A DNA stretch of 64,000 nt. Origin: Falciphora oryzae (Eukaryota > Ascomycota > Sordariomycetes > Magnaporthales > Magnaporthaceae). This document shows positions 34,887 to 46,638 of the stretch, in pieces. The position numbers and the translations under genes were made by a program. The DNA lies in the NCBI GenBank assembly GCA_000733355.1, contig JNVV01000002.1, positions 855,626 through 919,625 of the forward strand, given 5' to 3'. Within the stretch, counting starts at the first letter, position 1, and every line of letters begins with the position of its first letter. The notes beneath the pieces are model-generated. The model was not told the DNA's origin and did not search any database. It saw only the letters and a program-made list of their open reading frames with translations.

Positions 34887-37800
34887 TCACGCCTTGCTGC
34901 CCGCGCCCTTGGCGTTACTACCGATGCGCGCCTTGTGATCCCTCAGCGCCTTGGCCAGCTCGATCGACGAGTGCACCCGGACGGCCGGCTTGGCCGACGA
35001 CGAAGGCGCAGCAGTCGCAGCAGGAGGAGAGCCCGTGGTAGGCTGCACCGCCTCAGAGGCGGACCGCAGGGTGCCGCCAACACTACCCTTCATGCTGCCG
35101 CGCGCCGCCGCGGACTTGTTGCTCCCGATGCTCAGCGTGGTCGACGACGCAGGCGACGCTGGCGGGTTTCTCGCCTGCTGCTGTTGCTGGCGGTCCGCCG
35201 CCGCGGCGGGCTTGTCGCTGCCACTCGCGACACGGCCGTTGTTGCGGCTGTTGCTCCGCTGGTGGTGGTGGTGGTTACTGCTCTCGGCACCCAGGGCGGG
35301 CCAGGCCTTAGCAGAACCGAACGACGGGCGCGACTTGTGCTGCTGCTGGTGCGCCGTTTTTCCCGCAGCTGCCGAGGCGTAGCCTGCTCCTCCTCGGGCC
35401 GCACCAGAGCCCTGTCCACGCTGTTGCTGCTGCTCTGGCTGTTCGTTCCGGCGCTGCTGGTGGCTGTGGTGGTACGGCTTCTGCGGCGGCAGGCGCTCGA
35501 AAGCATGTTCCATGCCGACAGGCATACTCGCGCCGTTGTTGCCAAAGGTCATGAGATAACCACCAAGCTCGGAGACATCATCGGGCGGATGGTCCGCCGA
35601 CTGCTGCTCCCTGCCGGGCTGCTCCTGCTCCTCCTCCTGGCCACGTTCCTGGTGCCTAGCGAGATTGCCAACCAGGGAGGAGCAGCCGCCCTTCTCAGGC
35701 TCTTTGTTGTGCTGCTTGCGCGATGCGGCAGCGTTTCCATCCTTGCTGCCCTTGCCGTCTTTGCCGGGCTCGGGCTTCGACTGCTGGTTCTGCTGGTTGG
35801 GGACCGCTGCGCCGCCCTTCTTGTTGTTTTTGCGGTTCTTCCTCTTCCCACCGTTGTTGCCGTTCCCGACGTTGTTATTGTTGCTGCTGCTGCTGTTGGG
35901 GTTGTGGCCACCGCCTGGCAGGAGAGGGATCTTGGGCGCCGGGGACGACGACACGAAGGGCTTCGCCGTGGGATTGAGCGCCTGGCACTTCACGCTGGAA
36001 GGCGGTGACGGCGGCAGCGCGCCCTGCGCGGTGGTAGCGCTTGACACCTTGGGAGACGTGATGGGCGTGGTCGGTGGCGTGTTCTTGGCCGGCTCAGTCT
36101 GTGCGGGGAGAGGAGCGGCATCGCCATGAGGAGCAAGCTCTTGAGCTGACGGCTTAGCTGCGCCGGAGCTGCCCTCGACTGGTTTATCCTTGGGTCCCGC
36201 AGGCTTCATGGCGGCCTTGTCTCCAGTAGAAGTAGCCGGAACACTGCGCGGCACAGCGACAGTGGGGGCACGCGGGTACGGATCGAATCCGCGGGGGAGC
36301 GTCGAGCCGCCGCGGATGTGGTGAGGCCCGTCCTTGTTGTCGGCAGTGGCCGGCAGGCCCGCATTGTTCTTGTTGAGAGATCCCGCCCTTAGGGTCGAGG
36401 TAGACGACTCACGGCTGTTGTCCGCATTCAGCCTGTCAATCTCGTACTTCTGCGCCGCGAACGGTGATACTGTCGAAGCCGGGTCGGTGGCCTTGGTACC
36501 GCCGTGCTTGGGCGTCGCCGAAGTGGCCGTGGGGAGACTGACGGCATCATCATCGCGATCAACACGGTTCTTGCGGACCATCAAGTCGGCGTCTCCCTCG
36601 TCTCCGCTCTTCTCAGGAGTCTGCGACGTAGAGGGAGCGGCATTGTCAAGCTTGTTGCTGCTCTCGGGCTCCGGTGTGGCAGACCGCGCTGACTGCTTCT
36701 TCTGGATCTTGTCTGTCTGGGGCTCCTCTGCCCTGTGGAGGGCGGCTGGTGTAGATCGACCCGAAGAGATGGTGGTCGCTGCGCGGCTTACGGTGCGGCT
36801 CTCGGCCGTCGTGTTTCCAGATGCAAGATCGCCCAGGTGGCCACGCTTAGCAAACTTTCCCGATTTGTGCTTCTTGTTTGCTGTGTTCTTCTTGGCGATG
36901 GCTGCCTCAGTTCCAGCGGCAGATCCATCAGCAGCAGGGACGTTCTGTCCGTCCTGTCCGTCCCGCGAATTCTTGCCAGGCCCCTGAGTCTTGTTCTTAG
37001 TCTTTTTCTTGTTGTTCTTCTTGTAGGCGGGCTTTTCCTGCTGCGCCTCCTTGCCTTGGCTGCTATCGGATGGCTTCATGGAGCTCTCTGCGGGCTCCGA
37101 GTCGCCGACAGACCCATCAGCACGGCCGGGCTCAGCGGCGCTGGAATCTGTGCGCCACTCCTTGGGGATAGAGCTGTGGGGCTTTCTGGGCCGGTGGACC
37201 ACGACAGTGCCGCCGTTCTCTTCAGCAAAAGCCGGGACCCCGAGCTGAGAGGTGCCCTGCGCACCGTCATCGTTGCTCTTATTGCTCTTTTCGGACCCAA
37301 GAGGTGTCAAGATGATGGTAGAGTTACCGGTGGAAAGGGAGGGCGTGATGACTTTGCTCTCGGAAATGACCACCGAGAGGCTCCGGTGGATGCGGGGAGG
37401 CGAGACGTTCCCATCGTCCTGGTGAGCCTGAGGGCCTTCGGCGTTGGAGCGGCCGGATTCGCCGGACTTCGGGTTCTCCTTGCTCGTCTCCTGCGGCTTC
37501 TCCGAGGGCTGGCTCTCCTCACCCGCCTCTTGCTGCTTCTCTTGTGACTGCTCCACTTCGCTCGACTCCGGCTGTTTCTTCGGGGACGGGGGAGAAGTCG
37601 GACGGTCTGGGAGACTGCTGTGCTTGCTATAAGCCGTCTTCAGCTGCTGGGAAGTAGTCAGGGTACCACATCCGGAGAAACCAGGTGCCGACAGCGTTGG
37701 GGCGACCGACCGTGGAGGCAGCGGAGGGAGCGACACAGGACCAGTGAGGGGCCGCTGCTCTCCGTTCTGCGGCGCTGGGTCGCCGAGCTGTGGGTACTGT

Positions 37801-40416
37801 GGCAGACCCTGGTTGAACCCGGCCGGGGCCGTGGGAGGCATGGGGAGCGGTCGTGGATGCGACAGGACGAGGTTGCCTCCGCCGGGCGCGAGGGGAGGGG
37901 GCGCCATGGCAGACTGGTCGCCATAAGGACGACGATGAGGGGGCGAGTTCACGCCGCGGAAGTGCTTGGAGCACGCAGAATGGTAGACTCGCAGGGCCCC
38001 GCGGATTCCCGGGCAGAGCTTTCCGTTGGCCTCCTCGACAACCACGGGAGGGATGGCATCTGAGGTGAACCTAAAGTTGAGAGATCGTTGATTAGCCGGG
38101 ATTCGACACAAAGCAAGAGCGAGGCGCCGAGATTTGGGGATGCGAGCCAGGCAAGACAGAAGACTTACGTGATGTATGCCCGGTTGGAGGGCCTGACATG
38201 GCCGCCCTGGACCCCGTGGTGGAACCCCCCGGAAGGCGGGCGAGGGATGATGACATATTCGATCTCACCCCACTGGCCAAAGTGGTTGCGCAGAGCTTCC
38301 TCGTCGCTCCGCTCCAGGCCACCGCCACCCATGACGCTCACCGTGACGTTGCGGCTCCTCTGGATGCATATCGGGCATGGGCACTCAACAGACGGCTCTG
38401 TGTTGGGGATATCATAGTTGAGGCAGGTCTCCCTTGTCGGTGGCGGCGGCTTAACGTAGCCATTTCCACCGCCGCCGTGCTGGTTGGTGTGCTTCGTCTC
38501 TTCGCTTGCCGTAATAGTCGCCGCCGGTTTGCTGTTCCCGGCCTGTTGGTTGCAGCTGCCCGGGCTGTGGGCACTCAGGGTGCTGTTCCGGCGAGGCTTG
38601 GGGCCACCGGCAGTGCTGCCTTTGGTCTTGTTGTACACGTACTTCTGCCCATGGATAGAGTCTTGCTGATCGCTGAGAGCCCATCCAGCTCCGTTCGCGT
38701 GAGGGCCGTTCTTGGTGGACGGGCCAGAGCCAGAGGCTCTACGCTGCGAGTTCATGAACTGGGTGTTCGGGGCCTGTTGGAACTGAGCGTGAACCTGATT
38801 GTGGGGCGGGCTAGCCTGCTGGTAGTTGGACACGGCCCGCAAGTGAACGTCTCCGTGGAAGCCGATCGTTCGTGGGCCCTGGTTGGGAGAACGCCCCGGC
38901 ATGCCGACGGTCGAAATTTCCCGGCCGACTCCGCCCCGATGACCAGCAGGCTGATGGAGGAACCCAGGATGGGGGAGGTCATATGGCATGGGCGGTTGGC
39001 TGTTGAACCCGGCATGGCCCTGGCCGGGGAAGGGGTCGCTCATCATAGGTCCCTGAGGGCCAGGCATAGGCGCATGTCGAGGAGGCTTGGTGGGTGTCGT
39101 GTCGGGATTGCGGCCGACGTGATACTGGGCACCTCCATTGTGGACACCGTTCCGAGCCGCCTTGGTCGCTGATTTTTTGCCGGGTGACTGACCGTTGGGT
39201 GAGCCATGCTCCAGTTTGCCTGCGTTAAGTCCACGTGTGATCTGTTTGTTTTCATAGCTGAGTTTATGTCTCGTCCGAAACGCCTGGGGCGAGAATGTTG
39301 TGGCGGATGGATGCTTGCAGTCGGTGGACGGTCTGTTCTGGCTGGGGTAGGCCGGTCCCGGGACTTTCACTGTGTAGTTGCCATTGAAAATGTATCTAGA
39401 AGCACTTACGGGCGCAGCGGCAGTGACCATGGGCACCTCAGCCTCAGGACGCGCCGAGGAAATCGGGCCAGCCGTGGCAGCAGGCAGGGGAGCTGATGTG
39501 TTTGCAGTGTCTGAGTCTTATGCGTCAGCAAGGTAATGTGCCAGGTGCATAAAGGGCTCCCGGCCAAGCAAATACACGCCAGGTATTTGAGCTCACTCAA
39601 GTCGTTGTTATGGCGGAGAGTTCCGCCGCCGTTGGAGCGCTGAGAGGCAGTCCAGTTGCCGAAGTTGCCACCGCCCGAACCATTGACCACAACAGGGTTC
39701 AGCCGTGCGCTCCGGGCTGCACGAGCGGCCTTCACCTTCTCGTAGCGCTTGGCGATGATGGTGGAGAACATCAGCTTCTCGTCCTCCTCCAGGTTGCCCA
39801 GCTCTGGGATGATGTCGTAGCCGTCCAAGACGACGCGCGCAGACGAATCCGTCTGCCAGTTCCACGAGAGCAGACGACCTTCGGCCTCAGGGTAGGTGGC
39901 CAGCCAATCGTCGACGAAGCCCTCCATCAAGATCTTCTTGTCCCTCTGGATGAACGGGTCAAGGATCTTGTTTTGGTCGGCAAGCGTCGAGATGAGGTTG
40001 AAGGCGTTGTAGGCGCCTATCATGTACAGATCTTGACCGTCAAAATAGTCATACAGATCCTCATAGATCTCCGGGCGCTTCTTGATCTGCACCACCTGCA
40101 TCGTGTACATCTGCCTGTAGTTGTTGGCCTCATTCCAGGTCGAGTTATTGCTGGAGAGCGTGTGGACTCGATGCGGCAGGTCCCCATCCTCATCCAACTC
40201 TAGAGGGCGGGGCTGGTACGCCATCCCATTGCCCTCGACATGGGCCCTAGAGAAGATGTATTTGCGCTCTGGTGGGCATGCGAAGTAGAACTTTGGGTGA
40301 GGATGGTCGAGCGGGCCGTCTGGGCCGATGTTCTCGATGGGCGCATCCCATCGCTCCTCCATCTGACCAGGCTCTGCCTCCAGGGCGGGAGCGGCGCCGC
40401 TCTCAGCAGTCGCCAT
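34887..40416 (-). CDS. Very large RRM protein with long low-complexity regions
   Basis: Exons 40416-39597, 39516-38169 and 38070-34887 give 1,783 aa. I recognise one RNA-recognition motif at about residues 660-760: NVTVSVMGGGG as strand 1 (RNP2-like), then EEALRNHFGQWGEIEYVII and RAYITFTS as the RNP1-like strand, which the 98-nt intron splits. Residues about 1-260 form a conserved-looking ordered region of unknown function (for example DLYDYFDGQDLYMIGAYNAF, KILMEGFVDDWLATYPEAEG). The remaining thousand or so residues are disordered: Ser/Pro/Lys-rich, then Asn-, Gln- and His-rich. A role in RNA binding or condensates is inferred only. The frame extends upstream by a few codons, but the first ATG is at 40416 (CAAGATGGCG). 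A perfect GTAAGT at 39409-39404 may begin a further in-frame intron, for instance of 72 nt. The CT-rich leader on this strand fits a strong fungal promoter. Confidence 0.82.
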
Positions 40417-41734
40417 CTTGCCCACGATGTTGACAGCAGGTGTGGCAGCGCGAAATGATGGAAGTGCGAGGATAGAAATAGAAGGAAGAATGGAGACAAC
40501 AAAGGTGAGCCTGCGGGTGAGGCGGATGTGAAGAGCAGTAGTTGGGTGACGAGCCCGGTGCCTACAGGACGAGCCGCAAGGATGGCAAGACTGCCAGGGC
40601 AGTAGAAGAAGGACCTTATATGGATGGAGGAAGCTTGGGGGAAATCAGCGCAAGATCCGAAGATCAGAGTCCTGCACTGATGAGGGCACTTTGTTGCTGT
40701 ACACGCCGAGAGCAGCGAAGGCAAGGCTCAGATGACTGTCGACAGGTCGGTAAGCGGGAGATGTGCTGTGAGGGAAAGTAAGAAGAGTATAATAGCGCGA
40801 TATCTGACTACCTCCAGTGGTGGCAGTGAGGGAAGTTTGTGTCGTTGATGGAAGAATGGAAGTTCGCGTGGCGGATGGAAGCTGGGTTGGGAGGTTGCAG
40901 AAGGCGGAAGTGGTGGGTGGTTGTGGGAAGAAAAAAAAGAAGAGAAGAGGGGAGGAAGGGAAAGAAGAAAACGGAGGGGAGTAGAACAGGGCAACCGAGG
41001 GGAGCATGCGTGCTTGCAAAATTTAGGCTGGGTTGGAGCCGGCCTGAGAGGAGAGTGAGGTCGACCTGAGAGATATATGTCGAGCGGCTGAAGCTCCGGT
41101 GCCCCTACTACAAAGGTCCGGAGAGTCGGGTCCGCCAGATTCGCCAGTACAACGTGCGGCAAGGGGGCCGTATGCAGGGAATCACTAACGGCCACAAAGA
41201 CCAAAAAGGTCTATAGACAGTACTCAACACACCATAAAAGAGTCGGGGCAGGCCGAGCGAACGATAAAGCAGTCTTTATCGAGGTGGTTCCCCGTTTGTC
41301 CAAAACCATGCAGCCACCCGGCCAACAGCTAGCCGCACAAAAGGACCAGCCAAAAGGTGAAGGAATCCATGAAAGAGTCACAAGGGAAAGGACAATGCAA
41401 ATGGCCCCGTATCCAACCCAGCAGATGGTGGAAGCTCAGGATATTGTAGAACCTCAAATAGATAACTCCATCATATCGAGGACCGGCTCCGGCACTTGCA
41501 GTGCACTTGCAAGAACAGGGGCAAGGGGGAAGCCGCCCATTTCACCAGTGCCATCTAGGGTACAACATCACGATGAGCCTTCTCGAGACGCACACCCGAG
41601 GCCTTGGATGATTGAGGGGAGGCAATATGTAGGTAGGAGTGTAATGGTATACAGGGTCGACTGTGACAACTAGTCGACGTGGTTCATTATAAGATTCGAT
41701 GCAAGAAACAGAGAAACACAAACCGCCCCATCCT
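40417..41734. other. Upstream region of the RRM gene and 3' flank of Fmp46-like gene
   Basis: The stretch 40925-40971 is a pure purine run (CT-rich on the minus strand) in the leader of the RRM gene. Short frames on both strands have no family likeness. Confidence 0.55.
40925..40971 (-). repeat. 47-nt polypyrimidine (minus strand) tract
   Basis: Purines only on the plus strand, thus CT only in the sense of the downstream RRM gene. CT-rich blocks near transcription starts are common in filamentous fungi. Confidence 0.7.
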
Positions 41735-42270
41735 CTACTTCCCCTTGTTGAGCTCGTTCAGCATCTTGAGGATCTGGGACTCGTCCGCCCCCGCGGCCGC
41801 CCTCCCGTTGTTCCAGTCGACGACCAGGGGCCACTGGAAGCTATCGGGCTTCTGCTTGTACATCTTGAGCGCGTCGCTCTCGGTCCTGGCGCCCTTGATG
41901 ACGGCGCCGACCGAGGGCGCGCCGATGTACTCGAGGATGGTCTTGAGCTGGTCCGGCGTGGGCGCGTCCTCGGTGATCTGGAGGTCGAACTCGGCGCGCT
42001 GCTGCTGCTGCTGGCTCTGCGCCGTGTGGTCGCTGGCCTGGTCCTCGGTCGCCGTCTCGGTCGCCTGCGCCGACACCTGCTTCAGCAGCGCCGCGACCCT
42101 CATCGAAGCCGGCGAGCTGGCCTTGTGGAAGAGGGTGACGGTGTCGAGAGGCTTGTGCTGTGCGTTGGGAGCGGCGCAAACGGGTTAGCGATTGAGCGAC
42201 GAGGGGTAAAGCGGGAGGGCCAAAAGCTAGCTCGGAGAACTGCGGAAGGTCAACTTACGAATCGGAACAT
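41735..42270 (-). CDS. fmp46: Fmp46-like mitochondrial protein (DUF1687, thioredoxin-like fold)
   Basis: Member of the family of yeast Fmp46, annotated as a putative mitochondrial redox protein. Exon 1 is only 12 nt (42270-42259, MFRF), followed by a 101-nt intron (GTAAGT donor, CACAG acceptor) and exon 2 (42157-41735), giving 144 aa. Family features: DTVTLFHKASSPASMRVAALL at the N-terminus, the APTPDQLKTILEYIG segment, and WPLVVDWNNGRAAAGADE near the C-terminus. A short Gln run (QSQQQQQ) sits in the variable linker. The protein contains no cysteine at all, so a thiol redox function is not supported by its own sequence. The start relies on the micro-exon; an ATG inside exon 2 would lose the first strand. 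Confidence 0.88.
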
Positions 42271-43727
42271 GGCTGCGACTTGAGAACTGAAATATGTGGT
42301 TGAGGGCGAGCAAAAATGGGCGATAGCCGTGCGACGTTTGACGTTGGAGCTCTGGGCTGAGGTCCAAGGCTATGATGTCGATGCTTCCTTTTCTGGAATT
42401 GAAGCTGGAGCTCCCTGGAGCTTGAGGCGTGGGGGGTCCCGAAGATGTGGCGCAACTACGTCAATGGTGCGACATTAGCCACAATTCTACTGGGCGCAAA
42501 AATCAGGCACAGGAAGGCAAGACGAGCGCGATGGATGCGAGAGCAGGAAAACGGCCTTCAACAGCTAGGTAGTCGGACAGGTGGAATGTTCAATTATTTT
42601 TATGGATATACTCGCGCCCGCTACTACGGCAAAGAAGCTATTCAGGATAGCAGAACAGATGGGTCATGCAACCGTCTTCGATCCGTCCATCCCATGAACA
42701 GCTCCCAAAAGAAAACCTAGACGCTCAGATTTACGAGCTCCCACAAACCTACCTGCCCTCGATCTAGGGCGACAGCGCGGCCTTCAACTATCTCAAGGTG
42801 ACACTGCCTTCGGCACGATGCCGAGTTCTTTTGAGATTGAGTCTGAAACGAATCTTCGTTAGCAAGCTGACATCTTGCCAAAGCTGAAAAGTTGAATAGG
42901 AGAGAGGCCAAGGAAAGGTTCAGAATATGTAAGAAATTGAATGTCATATATCTACCAGATCTAGCTACTCCGGCGAAAGAGAGCCACCTGGTAGAATCAA
43001 TCGCAAATTGTTCTCATCAGGAGAGAGGCAAGATGCCGTGGAAGATTGGGAAAAATGGATAGAGATAGGTTTCTTACCTGACTGGCATCTGCCTGCCTTT
43101 CTTGCAGCATGAAAGCGACCAGCACCGGTGCCCGTTGCTTCGACGAGAGTGGTTGTTGAGAAAGAGAGCACGCTTGAAAAGACGCGGGCAGTGAAGGATT
43201 TTTTTCCACGCCTTTTTGAATGCGGAGAATGCTCGACCGCAAGTGGATCCGATTCGCGCTGCAGCTTAATCACGTGCTGAGACCGGCAGCCTTGCTCGCT
43301 TATGTAACCCATCCTCGCCCTGAAAAACAACCTCACGGTTTGGTGAGGCTATTCGTCGATTGTCGCGTCAAAAAAGGCGTGGAGGATTCTTATTGGAATT
43401 ACTTGCCGGGGCTCCAGTGCCTAGGTATGTTAGAAGGCGGTATCACCACGTGTAATACGACATATGTAGATGCATAGGTCGCTAGATGTGCCTTATAAGT
43501 TTCCATGCTGCTGACCCAACAGATCAACGTTCTCCGATTTCCAGGGATACTACTGCAACTGAAGGCCGGAAGGAACAAGTGAACAAGGAACACGAAGCCA
43601 CAGTACCAGTAACATCATCGTCTCTATTTCTTGGGTATCATTACCGATATTTTTGTCTATCACCCCCTTTTTTCAAGCGCAGTCCAACCAAGCCCATGCA
43701 GCCTGGCAGTCACACCCACGCATTCCC
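42271..43727. other. Intergenic region, about 1.5 kb
   Basis: Promoter of the Fmp46-like gene and 3' flank of RRP43. No supported gene. Confidence 0.55.
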
Positions 43728-44846
43728 TCATGCTTTCGCATTCATGACATCCCTGACCTCCTGCCACCTCTTCTCCGCGACGTCCACGAACCGACCGATA
43801 AAGTCTAGCCCCGCAGCCGTGCCGCCCGTCTTTAGGATGCTCAGGACTCTCGTCTCCCCTTCCTGCCCGCAGTCGGCGCCGACGCTGCGGTCCACGACAA
43901 CGGTGACGAACTCGTCGCACAGGCTCTCCTCGAGGCGGTCCGGGTCGAGCAGGACCCAGTACTGGTCGTCGCCGCTTGCGGCGTCGGGGTCGTCCTTGCC
44001 CCGGAACACGGCGGCGGTGCAGGCGACGGGCAGGCCGCGGACGGACAAGGGGCGGCTGAGGTTGTTGTTGTTGTCCCCACGGGAGCAGACAGCGGCCTCG
44101 TGCTCGGCGTCCCACACGGCGCGGGGGAGGCGCGTGTCCCGCAGGGCTGCCACGACGGCGGCCCAGGCGACGTCGAAGGGGTTGCCGTCGAACGAGATGA
44201 AGAGCACGTCGATGTAGAGCACCCAGTACGCCTTGACCTGCGGCCTCTGTTGCGTTCCGTCGTCGTCGGCTTCCTCCATCTCCTCGTCATCGCCCGGTTT
44301 GCTGCAGCTGCTACTGCTGCTGCCCTCGTCCCAGATGCGCAGGTCCGCAACGTCCAGCAGCCCAGAAGCGTGTAGCAGCGAGTGGACCCTGCTGCTCAGC
44401 GTCTGCGCCAGCGCCGTGGGCGGCACGCCGGGGAGGAACTGCGGCGCGCATCCCGTCGCGAGCTCAATGTTGGGCACGACCAGGTCGTAGTCGCGCAGCT
44501 CGTTCCTACCCTCCTCCTCTTCCTCCTCTTTTCGATCCGCGCCGCCGTCGTCGTCGTCTGGCCTCGAGGGCGGGACCCGGTAGTTTGGTATGTTGGACAC
44601 GGGGAGCGCCTCGGCGCGCACGCCGCAGATGACGGTGGTGTCGCCGGCGCGCACGACAGCGCTGCCATGGGCGTGGGACAGCGAGCCCGCGTTAGCGTTG
44701 ACGGGGCGCGCCTCCCGCGGGGCCCGGCCGTTAGTGCGGGCGGGCGACGCGGCCGAGGGGTCTGCCGGCCGGAGGTTCGCGAGGAGGAACGGGTGGGGGG
44801 AGAGCTTGGCGAAGGTCGGCCGGGGGAAGGTGATAGGCTGCGCCAT
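43728..44846 (-). CDS. rrp43: Exosome complex subunit RRP43 (RNase PH fold)
   Basis: Ring subunit of the RNA exosome (EXOSC8/Rrp43 type), catalytically inert in eukaryotes, acting in 3'-5' RNA decay and rRNA processing in nucleus and cytoplasm. A single 372-aa exon. The first RNase PH half shows PREARPVNANAGSLSHAHGS and VRAGDTTVICGVRAEAL, then DYDLVVPNIELATGCAPQF; the second half shows KAYWVLYIDVLFISFDGNPF, AWAAVVAAL and DDQYWVLLDPDRLEESLCDE. Two acidic or Ser-rich insertions interrupt the fold: one of about 25 aa after YRVPPSRPDDDD and one of about 30 aa after LRIWDEG. RRP43 is preferred over RRP42 or RRP45 on these motifs and length, but subunit identity is the least certain part. Confidence 0.88.
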   Translation of the reverse strand: MAQPITFPRPTFAKLSPHPFLLANLRPADPSAASPARTNGRAPREARPVNANAGSLSHAHGSAVVRAGDTTVICGVRAEALPVSNIPNYRVPPSRPDDDDGGADRKEEEEEEGRNELRDYDLVVPNIELATGCAPQFLPGVPPTALAQTLSSRVHSLLHASGLLDVADLRIWDEGSSSSSCSKPGDDEEMEEADDDGTQQRPQVKAYWVLYIDVLFISFDGNPFDVAWAAVVAALRDTRLPRAVWDAEHEAAVCSRGDNNNNLSRPLSVRGLPVACTAAVFRGKDDPDAASGDDQYWVLLDPDRLEESLCDEFVTVVVDRSVGADCGQEGETRVLSILKTGGTAAGLDFIGRFVDVAEKRWQEVRDVMNAKA

Positions 44847-44960
44847 CTTTGGGAGGAGAGGGGAGGGTCGTGTTCCTCCTTCCTGGTCCTTCTCTTGCTC
44901 CTCCTTCCTCGTCTCCTTGTCCCTGCCTGGGGTTGCGTCGCCTTCCTTTTCTTGCCGCAG

Positions 44961-44983
44961 AAAAAAAAAAAAAAAAAAAAAAA
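44961..44983. repeat. A23 homopolymer
   Basis: About 115 bp upstream of the RRP43 start; reads as T23 in that gene's sense. Such tracts exclude nucleosomes. Confidence 0.95.
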
Positions 44984-46614
44984 CGGTCAGTCGGGTAAGC
45001 GGAGCTGCAGGACCGCTGTTCTCGCCGACGAATGATAATCCCGTCGTGTGTCGCGGGGTGGGCCGGGGGACGAGTTGCGGGATGATGCGAGTGTCGCCCA
45101 GCTCCGATCGTGCAGGTCGTTGGTCGGAGGAGGGATAGCAGACCAGGGGCCATGGGTGGATGTCTTCTCAGGCAAAGGTCGCGAGCTTCGATTCAATTTG
45201 AAGAACCAGACCGAGTGGGGAGCGCACGAGTCAGCGCGGGGTGTGAGCGTCCTCCAATCGGAATTAGCACGGTCGACGTTTCTGGCGACGGAGGACGCTT
45301 GGGCCACCATGCGGTAGCTGCTTGTTGCCAAGCACGATGGGTGGATGCCGCACGGCATAGCGGTTGAGGGGGCAAGTCGATATTGACCCAGAAATACATG
45401 TCCATTTCTCTGCTCGCTCGGAGAGGACCGGCGCCGAGGTCCTCTTTTTTATGTGTAATAGCTTCCCTCTCTTTGCTTTTCCCAGTTTCTAAATCCCCTC
45501 AACAGAGCAGGGGAGATTGACGGGGGTCCCAGAGACGAGGTTCAGCGTCAGCAAGCGGGCGACGTAACATCCCGCGCCTTCGCGCGTCACATGTCTGAGT
45601 CTTCATGCAGGCTGGGGGGCACTAAGCACGGGAGTCCTCTGTGACCACCACTCCAGGGTCGCTCGCTTGGCTGGCTGCCCACCTCCACCAGGGGGTGTGG
45701 TGGGTGACATGTTGAGTGACGACCTCTCAGTCTGTCCATTTTTGTTTCCCCTTGTGCGTGCCACGCCAGGAAACGAATCGTGTCTTAGGGCATTCCCAAG
45801 TACCCGGGCTCGCTCCTGCCGCCCGTGCAGGAGGGATCCAAACCCCAGGCCTCGCTCAACCGGCCACGCCGCGGTCGTCAGCCCCGTCTCCGCCCCGTCG
45901 TCCCCCGAACGACGCCGCGCGCCCGGGCTCTATTGCAGCGGGAAACGACGAACTATTGGAATCGTATTTTGTATTAGCAGAATCGTTCCACCCGCCGTGG
46001 ACGCGCTGTGGCTCTCAGTCGACCCCCGAAAGAAGAAAGCAATTCGTTTCATCCCGGTGGTGTTGCCTTGCAGCTGGGGCTGTGCTGGGGAAAAGGAAAG
46101 AGGGGGGGAAAGAAGGAAAGAAAATGTGATATCATATCCGAATGGGCAGCCGTCGCTGCCCGGGATGACATGACTGAGAGTGTACGGTGGAGCAAAAGAG
46201 GCGGATTGGGGATTCTCGACAGCTGCTGAGCTTATGCCGTGTTTCGATCTGTCAAAAAACCAAATCCCCGAGAAGCCTCACTCCCTTGCCAATGGGCCCC
46301 CCTTTCCCATTTGGTGCCCGCTGTGCCTTGTGAGGTGGCCGCTGTGGACCGCTTCCAAACGCTTCTGAAATGGCGGCCGGCTAATCCTGAGCTGTCCGTG
46401 CCCGCGAACACCACCTGCCACCCACCTACCCACCACCCCTTTCTGGAGCCCTGGATATTGAAGATTCTTCTCCGCAGCTTCCAGCCCCCATCGGAGCACG
46501 TTCCGCACGGCATCACCTCGCCAGCCCCCACCATACCTCCTATTCCCGCCACATTTGGTCGGCGACCGGCGATGACCGTGTCCCGGACGCAATTCATCCC
46601 TCACTCACGTGTCC

Positions 46615-46638
46615 TTTTTTTTTTTTTTTTTTTTTTTT
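46615..46638. repeat. T24 homopolymer
   Basis: Uninterrupted run of 24 T in intergenic DNA. Confidence 0.95.

Noticed and set aside
34755..36008. 417-codon plus-strand frame
   Set aside because: Antisense shadow of the RRM gene's low-complexity region; made of Arg/Leu runs that mirror Gln/Ser codons.
39205..39410. Longer intron 39409 to about 39220 in the RRM gene
   Set aside because: The AACGCAG acceptor near 39220 puts the next exon out of frame with the rest of the gene.
40728..41204. 158-codon minus-strand frame upstream of the RRM gene
   Set aside because: Composition (Pro/Ser/Phe/Leu) reflects the CT-rich leader; no start context or family likeness.
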